From NCBI GenBank assembly GCA_002293475.1, contig DBDG01000034.1, positions 1 to 6,949 of the forward strand: a DNA stretch of 6,949 bases, read 5' to 3'. The stretch is from Lachnospiraceae bacterium UBA938 (GTDB lineage: Bacteria; Bacillota; Clostridia; Lachnospirales; Lachnospiraceae). The notes beneath the pieces were generated by a model, which was not told where the DNA came from, did no database searches, and was given only the letters and a program-made list of their open reading frames with translations. Positions 1 through 5,110 of the stretch are shown one piece after another. Position 1 is the stretch's first letter. Each line of letters begins with the position of its first letter. A program made the position numbers and the translations under genes.

Positions 1-1
1 C

Positions 2-34
2 CCCGCCCCACCAAGCAAAGGACCTTCCCCATGA
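2..34 (+). CDS. Possible 3' end of an upstream gene (partial)
   Basis: Reading from base 2, ten sense codons (PAPPSKGPSP) run into a TGA at 32-34, which overlaps the ATG of recX as ATGA. Four-base overlaps of this kind are typical of translationally coupled genes in an operon. In many bacteria the gene before recX is recA, so this could be its last codons. However, a Pro/Ser-rich tail is not diagnostic of RecA, and ten codons cannot prove that the frame is coding. Confidence 0.3.
   Translation, partial: PAPPSKGPSP
17..22 (+). promoter_or_regulatory. Ribosome binding site of recX
   Basis: AAAGGA lies 8 bases before the ATG at 31, in an otherwise C-rich stretch. It supports ATG 31 as the translation start, since no other purine-rich site is seen nearby. 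Confidence 0.55.
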
Positions 35-648
35 CCATCACCGACATCACCAAACACGCCAAATCTCGCTACAAAATATATATTGACCATGTCTTCGCCT
101 TCCCCCTCTACGAAAGCGATCTTTGCCGCTACCACATTCAACTGGACGCCCCCCTCTCCGAGACCACCTATCAGCAGATCATGCAGGAACTCCTCCCCAA
201 ACGTGCCCGCCTCCGCTGCATGCACCTCCTTAAGAACATGCGCTACACCGAGAAACAGCTCTACAATAAGCTGACCCAAAGCTTCTACCCTTCCGAGATC
301 GCGCACACTGCCATTGAGTACGTTCGCTCTTATGGCTATGTGGATGACGAACAATATGCCAAGGACTATATCTTGGCCCATATAAATTCCCAAAGCCGAA
401 CTTACATCCTAAGTGCTCTCTGTCAAAAAGGCATCCCAAGGGAAGTCACAGCCGCAATCTGGGCAGATACAGTCGGCGAAGACCAAGATCAAATCGAAAA
501 AAATCAGATTGAGCACTGGTTAAAAAAGAAAAATTACGATAAAAATACCGCGAATTATCAGGAAAAAAGAAGAATGTCTGCGTTTTTATATCGAAAGGGA
601 TTTCAAACAGAGACAATTATGCGTGTACTTTTACTTGACATACCATAA
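31..648 (+). CDS. recX: RecX family regulatory protein
   Basis: RecX binds RecA and, in characterised bacteria, blocks or trims RecA filaments on DNA, so it modulates recombination and the SOS response in the cytoplasm. The 205-residue product has the family layout of short three-helix repeats. Around residues 58-92 is the first repeat (RARLRCMHLLKNMRYTEKQL then NKL), followed by the hallmark YGYVDDEQYAKDYI at 101-114 (family YxDDxxxA). A later repeat with SALCQKGIP (128-136) and a C-terminal repeat with RRMSAFLYRKGFQTETI (180-196) follow. An N-terminal extension of about 55 residues precedes the repeats, as in many Firmicute RecX proteins. The start is ATG 31, with AAAGGA 8 bases upstream. 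Codon use is odd: the first ~300 bases strongly favour C-ending codons, while the second half is A/T-ending and lysine-rich. The assignment to RecX is solid; its regulation is not visible here. Confidence 0.9.
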   Translation: MTITDITKHAKSRYKIYIDHVFAFPLYESDLCRYHIQLDAPLSETTYQQIMQELLPKRARLRCMHLLKNMRYTEKQLYNKLTQSFYPSEIAHTAIEYVRSYGYVDDEQYAKDYILAHINSQSRTYILSALCQKGIPREVTAAIWADTVGEDQDQIEKNQIEHWLKKKNYDKNTANYQEKRRMSAFLYRKGFQTETIMRVLLLDIP

Positions 649-663
649 ATTTGCGTATAAAAT
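635..663 (+). promoter_or_regulatory. Sigma-A type promoter for rny
   Basis: TTGACA (635-640, perfect -35) is separated by 17 bases from TAAAAT (658-663, 5 of 6 matches to the -10 consensus). The expected start of transcription is near 670, giving an untranslated leader of roughly 90 bases before the rny ATG. The -35 box lies inside the last codons of recX, so rny can be transcribed independently of the recX operon. Confidence 0.75.
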
Positions 664-743
664 TGAAGTATTGTAAAATCGCTTTTAGAATGTATAGGCT
701 ACATATCATTCTATGATAGATAATTGTACAATGAAAATTTAAT

Positions 744-750
744 AAGGAGG
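744..750 (+). promoter_or_regulatory. Ribosome binding site that fixes the rny start
   Basis: AAGGAGG ends 11 bases before ATG 762. An in-frame GTG at 750 overlaps this site and so cannot be the start it serves. ATG 762 also places the membrane segment directly at the N-terminus, as expected for RNase Y. Confidence 0.85.
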
Positions 751-761
751 TGCTCCTGTAT

Positions 762-2306
762 ATGGGATATCTATTGGCAGTAGTAGCAACTCTGGTTGTT
801 GCTGTACCCATTACCGCTATATTGGCTATCAATTATCGCAAGAAGATAACAGAGTCCAAAATCGGCAATGCGGAACAGAAGGCAAGGGAAATTATCGATG
901 ACGCATTGAAGACTGCCGAAACCAAAAAACGCGAGTCTCTTCTCGAAGTCAAGGAAGAGTCCATTCGTACTAAAAACGAGCTGGACAAGGAGATTAAGGA
1001 GAGAAGAGCCGAAGCGCAGCGTTATGAGCGCCGGGTTCAGCAGAAGGAAGAGAACATTGATAAGAAGGCGGATGCCATTGAAAAGCGCGAGTCAAGCCTG
1101 GCAGCCCGTGAAGAAACAATGTCAAAGCAACGTGAAGAGATTGCCAAGTTAAATGAACAAAGATTACAGGAACTAGAAAGAATCTCAGGCTTAACCTCCG
1201 AACAGGCAAAAGAATATTTGTTGAAAATTGTTGAAGAAGAAGTAAAGCATGAAACAGCCGTTCTGGTCAAGGAACTGGAGACCAGGGCGAAGGAAGAAGC
1301 TGACAAGAAAGCCAAGGAATACGTCGTAACGGCGATTCAGAAATGTGCGGCAGATCATGTGTCGGAAACCACGATATCTGTTGTGCCGTTGCCTAATGAT
1401 GAGATGAAAGGCCGGATTATCGGCCGCGAGGGCAGGAATATCCGGACCCTTGAGACTTTGACCGGTGTGGATCTGATCATTGATGATACGCCGGAAGCGG
1501 TCATTCTATCAGGCTTTGATCCGATTCGCCGGGAAGTGGCAAGGATTGCGCTGGAAAAACTGATTGTGGACGGACGTATTCATCCGGCTAGGATCGAAGA
1601 AATGGTGGAAAAGGCGCAGAAGGAAGTAGACATTATGATCAAGGAGGAAGGCGAGGCCGCCACACTTGAAGTCGGTGTCCACGGCATCCATCCGGAGCTT
1701 GTAAGGCTACTTGGTAAGATGAAATTCCGGACAAGCTATGGTCAGAACGCATTAAAACATTCCATCGAAGTGGCTCAGTTATCCGGTCTGCTGGCGGCAG
1801 AACTGGGATTGGATGTCCGAATGGCGAAACGTGCCGGTCTGTTACATGATATCGGCAAAGCTGTGGATCATGAGATGGAAGGCTCTCATATTCAGCTGGG
1901 TGTTGAGCTCTGTAGGAAATACCGGGAATCGGCAACAGTTATTAATGCGGTGGAGTCCCATCATGGCGATACCGAACCGCAGACATTGGTCGCATGTATT
2001 GTACAAGCTTCTGATACAATATCCGCGGCAAGGCCGGGAGCCAGAAGAGAAACGCTGGAGACTTATACCAGCAGGCTGAAACAGTTAGAGGAAATAACAA
2101 ACAATTTCAAAGGTGTCGACAAATCTTTTGCAATTCAGGCAGGTAGAGAGATTCGAGTAATGGTGGTTCCGGAGCAGATCACGGACGCGGATATGGTATT
2201 GCTGGCGCGCGATATATCAAAGCAGATTGAGGCCGAGCTGGAATATCCCGGACAGATCAAGGTAAATGTGATCCGAGAATCCCGCGTGATTGATTACGCA
2301 AAATAA
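762..2306 (+). CDS. rny: Ribonuclease Y (membrane-anchored endoribonuclease)
   Basis: RNase Y is the endonuclease that initiates decay and processing of many mRNAs in Firmicutes and is anchored to the inner face of the cell membrane. The 514-residue product is close to the usual family length (about 520). From N to C: a transmembrane helix (residues 2-24, MGYLLAVVATLVV then AVPITAILA); a long Lys/Glu-rich coiled coil (about 30-195); a KH RNA-binding domain with GRIIGREGRNIR at 217-228; and an HD metal-dependent phosphohydrolase domain. The HD domain shows H333 (LKHSIEVA), the HD pair H362-D363 (GLLHDIGKA), H400-H401 (ESHHGD) and D418 (QASDTISAARPGARRETLE). All expected metal ligands appear present. 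Two TAA stops follow in tandem. The gene has its own promoter over the recX end and is followed by a tRNA gene. Identity is certain from the domain order and motifs. Confidence 0.97.
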   Translation: MGYLLAVVATLVVAVPITAILAINYRKKITESKIGNAEQKAREIIDDALKTAETKKRESLLEVKEESIRTKNELDKEIKERRAEAQRYERRVQQKEENIDKKADAIEKRESSLAAREETMSKQREEIAKLNEQRLQELERISGLTSEQAKEYLLKIVEEEVKHETAVLVKELETRAKEEADKKAKEYVVTAIQKCAADHVSETTISVVPLPNDEMKGRIIGREGRNIRTLETLTGVDLIIDDTPEAVILSGFDPIRREVARIALEKLIVDGRIHPARIEEMVEKAQKEVDIMIKEEGEAATLEVGVHGIHPELVRLLGKMKFRTSYGQNALKHSIEVAQLSGLLAAELGLDVRMAKRAGLLHDIGKAVDHEMEGSHIQLGVELCRKYRESATVINAVESHHGDTEPQTLVACIVQASDTISAARPGARRETLETYTSRLKQLEEITNNFKGVDKSFAIQAGREIRVMVVPEQITDADMVLLARDISKQIEAELEYPGQIKVNVIRESRVIDYAK

Positions 2307-2310
2307 TAAA

Positions 2311-2382
2311 CACTTGCAATATTTACTATAATATTCTATATTAACTATAGTGATATTAATTAATAGATAAATATTGCAAGTG
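2311..2382. repeat. Perfect 15-bp inverted repeat between rny and tRNA-Glu
   Basis: CACTTGCAATATTTA (2311-2325) is repeated as its exact reverse complement TAAATATTGCAAGTG (2368-2382), with 42 very AT-rich bases between. Nested inside are TAATAT-TCT-ATATTA (2329-2343) and ACTATA/TATAGT (2325-2330/2346-2351). There is no T-run after the right arm, so it is not a standard intrinsic terminator. As RNA it could cap the rny mRNA 3' end; as DNA it surrounds the probable tRNA promoter. Confidence 0.8.
2314..2342 (+). promoter_or_regulatory. Probable promoter of tRNA-Glu
   Basis: TTGCAA (2314-2319) lies 17 bases before TATATT (2337-2342, 5 of 6 matches). Transcription would begin near 2349, about 40 bases before the tRNA, so a 5' leader would be removed by RNase P. 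The -35 box is inside the left arm of the inverted repeat. Confidence 0.55.
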
Positions 2383-2389
2383 CAAACAT

Positions 2390-2461
2390 GGCTCGTTGGT
2401 CAAGCGGTCAAGACGCCGCCCTCTCACGGCGGAAACAGGGGTTCGATTCCCCTACGAGCTG
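2390..2461 (+). tRNA. tRNA-Glu (anticodon CTC)
   Basis: This decodes GAG glutamate codons. The cloverleaf can be drawn by eye. The acceptor is GGCTCGT (2390-2396) with ACGAGCT (2454-2460), including a G1-U72 wobble. The D stem is GTC/GAC (2399-2401/2412-2414), with GG in the loop. The anticodon stem is CCGCC/GGCGG (2416-2420/2428-2432), with loop CTCTCAC and anticodon CTC at 2423-2425. The T stem is AGGGG/CCCCT (2437-2441/2449-2453), with loop TTCGATT. The discriminator is G at 2461. The next bases are CGA, so CCA is not encoded and must be added after transcription. A strong terminator follows 30 bases later, so the gene is probably a single-tRNA transcription unit. Confidence 0.95.
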
Positions 2462-2490
2462 CGACTGTTTTTATAACAGCCCAACCCGAA

Positions 2491-2538
2491 AGTGCCAAAA
2501 TCCCCGATGTATACTGGGATTTTGGTGCTTTTTATTTT
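2491..2538 (+). terminator. Intrinsic terminator after tRNA-Glu
   Basis: A 14-bp stem (2491-2504 with 2516-2529; core CCAAAATCCC/GGGATTTTGG, two G-U pairs) encloses an 11-base loop. It is followed directly by a T-rich tract (2529-2538, one interrupting A). This is a textbook Rho-independent terminator and ends the tRNA transcript. Confidence 0.88.
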
Positions 2539-2830
2539 GCGTTTACAGGCTCTTAGGTTGTATTCTCATCATGATAGGCTTTTATCAGCCCCGCTGGCAC
2601 TTGAAATGAGAAATGTAGAGTTATATTATGTGAGAACTGCTTTAGGGGCTTATATGAGCTTTATTCGGTCTCTCATGGCACTAGGTAAAAATAAGTGGCG
2701 GACGGATTTTCTTATAGCCCGGATAATAATACGGATTGGCTTACAGTGGAGAGAATCCGCGAATTGATCAGTACTTTGGAGTTTGAAGGAAATTAAAAAC
2801 GTAAAATTTATTTTTATTCATTTTATTAGA

Positions 2831-2854
2831 AAATAACCGTAAGGCTGTTTTTTT
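2831..2854 (+). terminator. Possible weak intrinsic terminator
   Basis: AAATAACC (2831-2838) can pair with GGCTGTTT (2843-2850) with one A-C mismatch and a G-U pair, closed by a GTAA (GNRA) tetraloop, and a run of seven T ends at 2854. The stem is AT-rich and partly made from the T-run, so termination would be weak at best. Confidence 0.35.
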
Positions 2855-2938
2855 ATATTAAAAAGACGATATAAATATAAGTAGTGGTTTATTATGGGTA
2901 TTAATAATACTTACGTAGGAAACTGAGCAAACGATTAC

Positions 2939-2945
2939 AAGGAGG
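2939..2945 (+). promoter_or_regulatory. Ribosome binding site of the decayed first copy
   Basis: AAGGAGG lies 9 bases before GTG 2955. The surrounding ACAAGGAGGTT is identical to the one before the intact copy (3160-3170), so the duplication included the translation signal. Confidence 0.75.
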
Positions 2946-2954
2946 TTACGTATT

Positions 2955-3129
2955 GTGAAGGTAGAAACAAGTGTAAGTATATATATGGGGGATATGACGA
3001 AAAACAATTTTCTATGCCTGACGGATCAGAAGGAAGAAAGCGCCGACTTGTTTGGAAAGTCTTCCGAACTGGATGCCCGCATTGCTGAATGAGGATCAGA
3101 AGGGTATCTTATTGGATCAACAGCTGTAA
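2955..3129 (+). pseudogene. Internally deleted copy of the downstream orphan gene
   Basis: GTG 2955 opens a 45-codon frame ending at TGA 3090-3092. The product aligns with the N-terminus of the intact protein encoded at 3177-4331: VSIYMGDMTKNNFLCL against ASIYSGDMLQNKFLCP, then QKEESADLFGKSSELDARI against QKEESTGLFGKTAGLDSRI. Directly after, in another frame, bases 3091-3129 read EDQKGILLDQQL and stop. This matches the intact copy's end, EDQKGLVVDKFL. The first copy therefore keeps both ends but has lost about 325 codons in between, and the junction is out of frame. A 45-residue peptide may still be made from the good ribosome binding site, but no function is known. Divergence between the copies shows that the duplication is not recent. 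Confidence 0.8.
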
Positions 3130-3161
3130 GTGAATAAAATTACAGAAATATCACCAATGAC

Positions 3162-3168
3162 AAGGAGG
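3162..3168 (+). promoter_or_regulatory. Ribosome binding site of the 384-aa orphan gene
   Basis: AAGGAGG sits 8 bases before ATG 3177, an ideal spacing that fixes this start. The alternative in-frame start options are further inside and lack such a site. Confidence 0.85.
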
Positions 3169-3176
3169 TTCTGGTT

Positions 3177-4331
3177 ATGAAAGCAGTAAACAGTGCAAGT
3201 ATTTATAGCGGAGATATGCTGCAAAACAAGTTTCTGTGCCCGCTATCGGGCCAAAAAGAAGAAAGTACAGGTCTGTTTGGAAAGACTGCGGGTCTGGATT
3301 CCCGTATTGAAGCAAAAAGGGAAGAAATCAAAACGAGAGTTCACCAGATCATTGATAAGCAGTTCAAAAGCGATTCTAAGCTGAGCGATTCGAGTAAAGG
3401 AAAATTAGGCAAGATTGATGTTGAGCAAGATAAATTAACAGAGACAAAAGGTGAAATCAGGCGATTACACAAGTCTCAGGCGGATATGCGCGAAGAATAC
3501 AACATCACGGAAGACAGTCAGGAACATCAGGATGTAGAGCTCATCCGAAAAATAGTAGAACTGCATAAATATGAACGAGAAGAGGAGAGCAGCCGGCGTG
3601 ATGATATCATAGCTGCGTTGGAGGATATAGCACAAAGCGATGCTCATGGCTACAGATCGGATTGGGCATCTACCTTATCGGATGATGAATGGAACCGGGC
3701 CGTAGAGCTTTCATCCCAACCTTTTACTTTATATCAGGAAAAATGCATAGCAGATGATTCAATGGAAGAATACTACAACGAAATTATCGATGAGTCAAAT
3801 GAAGAAATCAAGAAGAATATTTTGGAGATAGAAGCGACCAAAGCAGTATTAGCGAATGAACATGGCATGACTGACGCGCAAAAGATTGCGGAAGGGATTG
3901 AAAAAGCCGGGTCGCAGGAGATTATTGGTATATTGCAGTCAGAAGCCATGAATCATATAGATGAAGAACTTGAAGAAGTAGTTGAAAGCGCTAAGGAAGC
4001 GACTGAAGAAAAAGAAGCACAGGAAGAAAAAGAAGCGAAGGCAGAAGGTGAAAAACAAGCGGTAACAGAAGTGCAGGCGGACAGAAATACGCAGGCGGAG
4101 GTAAATATGCCGCAGTCGGAAATGATCCGCCGCAGGGAAAAAGACCAGAAAGAAGCCCAAAAAATTATTGATGCGGCGGCTGACAACGAAACTGACAAAA
4201 AAATTATCAAATCTACTGCTGACAAGGAAGTTGATATGAGAGAGATACAGGCTGAAATCAGTATAATGATAGAGGAAGCAAAGCTATTTCAAGAAGATCA
4301 AAAGGGGCTGGTGGTAGACAAGTTTTTATAG
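3177..4331 (+). CDS. Highly charged coiled-coil protein of unknown function
   Basis: I cannot assign a function. The 384-residue product has no signal peptide or membrane segment, so it is probably cytoplasmic. Residues 1-45 form a compact non-repetitive block (SIYSGDMLQNKFLCPLSGQK, then LFGKTAGLDSRIEAKREEI) that is conserved in the decayed upstream copy. From about 45 to 260 it is mostly charged and helix-prone, with likely coiled coil (for example 80-150 and 195-230). A very acidic Glu/Lys/Ala stretch follows (about 262-300). Near the C-terminus a 12-residue motif KIIxxxADxExD occurs twice (329-340 and 342-353), and the tail ends EDQKGLVVDKFL, again shared with the decayed copy. Similar N-termini are, from memory, present in uncharacterised Lachnospiraceae proteins. 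It has a strong ribosome binding site 47 bases or less after the pseudogene. A structural, secretion-linked or surface role are all open; nothing in the sequence decides. Confidence 0.85.
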   Translation: MKAVNSASIYSGDMLQNKFLCPLSGQKEESTGLFGKTAGLDSRIEAKREEIKTRVHQIIDKQFKSDSKLSDSSKGKLGKIDVEQDKLTETKGEIRRLHKSQADMREEYNITEDSQEHQDVELIRKIVELHKYEREEESSRRDDIIAALEDIAQSDAHGYRSDWASTLSDDEWNRAVELSSQPFTLYQEKCIADDSMEEYYNEIIDESNEEIKKNILEIEATKAVLANEHGMTDAQKIAEGIEKAGSQEIIGILQSEAMNHIDEELEEVVESAKEATEEKEAQEEKEAKAEGEKQAVTEVQADRNTQAEVNMPQSEMIRRREKDQKEAQKIIDAAADNETDKKIIKSTADKEVDMREIQAEISIMIEEAKLFQEDQKGLVVDKFL

Positions 4332-4449
4332 AATACAGGCGGTTTTAGGGGAGATGGAATGGCTCTGGTCTTTTTCATTGCCCGATATTATACTGCCATG
4401 CCCACTTACCGCGATGAGATTAAGGAGTATAATAGAGTTTGCTTTCCGC

Positions 4450-4478
4450 TTGTAATAATTGTTTGTATGAGGTATACT
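4450..4478 (+). promoter_or_regulatory. Promoter of the AbiE operon
   Basis: TTGTAA (4450-4455) and TATACT (4473-4478) are separated by exactly 17 bases, a good sigma-A type promoter with a start expected near 4485. The -35 overlaps the left arm of an inverted repeat, and the start site falls in the right arm. Confidence 0.7.
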
Positions 4479-4494
4479 ATATCTAACAATTATT
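4454..4494. promoter_or_regulatory. Inverted-repeat operator candidate for AbiEi autoregulation
   Basis: AATAATTGTT (4454-4463) and its perfect reverse complement AACAATTATT (4485-4494) flank the -10 box, with a 21-base spacer. In characterised AbiE systems the antitoxin represses its own promoter by binding inverted repeats there. The position, symmetry and neighbouring gene all fit that model; binding itself is inferred. Confidence 0.6.
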
Positions 4495-4498
4495 TCAT

Positions 4499-4508
4499 GG
4501 AGGTGAGG
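4499..4508 (+). promoter_or_regulatory. Ribosome binding site deciding the GTG start of abiEi
   Basis: The purine-rich GGAGGTGAGG ends 8 bases before GTG 4517. The first in-frame ATG (4532) is five codons inside and has no separate site, so GTG 4517 is preferred. Confidence 0.65.
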
Positions 4509-4516
4509 ACTTCACT

Positions 4517-5110
4517 GTGACACAAGAAGAGATGGCTCTGACATTACTACGGAGCGGAAACGGATATCTGACGGCGAAAGAGGCCGCTGAACACGGAATC
4601 AGCGTGCTCGCGCTGAAACGGCTGACTGACCGTGGGGAGATTGAACGTGCGGCGCACGGGTTATATGTTCGTGGCGATATCATTTCCGACCCGTTTTATA
4701 TCGCGCAGCGCCGGTGTCCCAAAGGCGTTTTTTCGCATGAGACGGCTTTGTTTTTTCGTGACCTCTCCGACAGGAATCCGTTGCAGCTGATGATGACCAT
4801 TCCGTCCGGTTGGGCTACCCGCTTCATTACCAGCGATGATGTTTTGATTTTTTACAACAAACCGAAGCAGATGATGACCGGCGCGTTGGAAACGGTGACG
4901 CCCTATGGTATGACGGTAATGGCCTACGACACCGAACGGACTATTTGCGATTGCCTACGGAACATAGACCAGCTTGACAAGGACTTGGTTCTGACCGCTC
5001 TGAAGCGGTACATGAAAGATCCTTCGGGAGACAAGGCAAAGCTGCTTGATTATGCTGCTATGTTCAGAATCCGGGACATTGTTCTACGGTATATGGAGGT
5101 GCTGACCTGA
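4517..5110 (+). CDS. abiEi: AbiEi-family type IV antitoxin (transcriptional repressor)
   Basis: This is the antitoxin partner of an AbiE abortive-infection / type IV toxin-antitoxin pair. In the family it counteracts the toxin without stable binding to it and represses the operon. The 197-residue product begins with a winged helix-turn-helix (about 6-52): GYLTAKEAAEHGISVLALKR, then LTDRGEIERAAHGLYV. This is the classic AbiEi N-terminal domain with the wing ending in HGLYVRG. The C-terminal antitoxin region follows: the FSHETALFFRDLSDRNP motif (72-88), the TIPSGW stretch (94-99), VTPYGMTVMAYDTERTICDC (127-146) and a helical end with ALKRYMKDP. The GTG start is chosen from the ribosome binding site. 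The TGA stop overlaps the ATG of the toxin gene by one base (TGATG), so the two are translationally coupled. Length and motif order are normal and no damage is visible. Confidence 0.9.
   Translation: MTQEEMALTLLRSGNGYLTAKEAAEHGISVLALKRLTDRGEIERAAHGLYVRGDIISDPFYIAQRRCPKGVFSHETALFFRDLSDRNPLQLMMTIPSGWATRFITSDDVLIFYNKPKQMMTGALETVTPYGMTVMAYDTERTICDCLRNIDQLDKDLVLTALKRYMKDPSGDKAKLLDYAAMFRIRDIVLRYMEVLT

Larger units (their letters stand above)
2540..2954. other. Gene-poor stretch with short remnants
   Basis: No gene is convincing here. The forward frames hold only short open stretches. One of 33 codons (GTG 2695 to TAA 2794-2796) reads like the last part of a protein: it includes NNTDWLTVERIRELISTLEF, is preceded by in-frame stops and has no good ribosome binding site. 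It may be the 3' scar of a lost gene, but I do not recognise it. Clustered short inverted repeats lie at 2563-2612 and a weak terminator-like hairpin at 2831-2854. No clear promoter for the following gene pair was found; the AT-rich bases 2850-2930 are the likeliest place. Confidence 0.5.

Noticed and set aside
1037..1315. Minus-strand frames opposite rny, the orphan gene and the AbiE genes
   Set aside because: They are shadows of strongly coding plus-strand genes, with low-complexity Ser/Phe-rich translations and no start signals.
2442..2461. tRNA-Glu 3' end as an integration site (attB) for the accessory region
   Set aside because: I looked for a second copy of the tRNA 3' end downstream in the window and found none, so there is no direct-repeat evidence.
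2374..2609. Forward frames of 60-73 codons across the tRNA-Glu gene
   Set aside because: They run through the tRNA and its terminator and are chance open frames.
4359..4520. 53-codon forward frame between the orphan gene and AbiEi
   Set aside because: It contains the AbiE promoter, operator and ribosome binding site, and shows no recognisable protein features; these bases are better explained as regulatory DNA.
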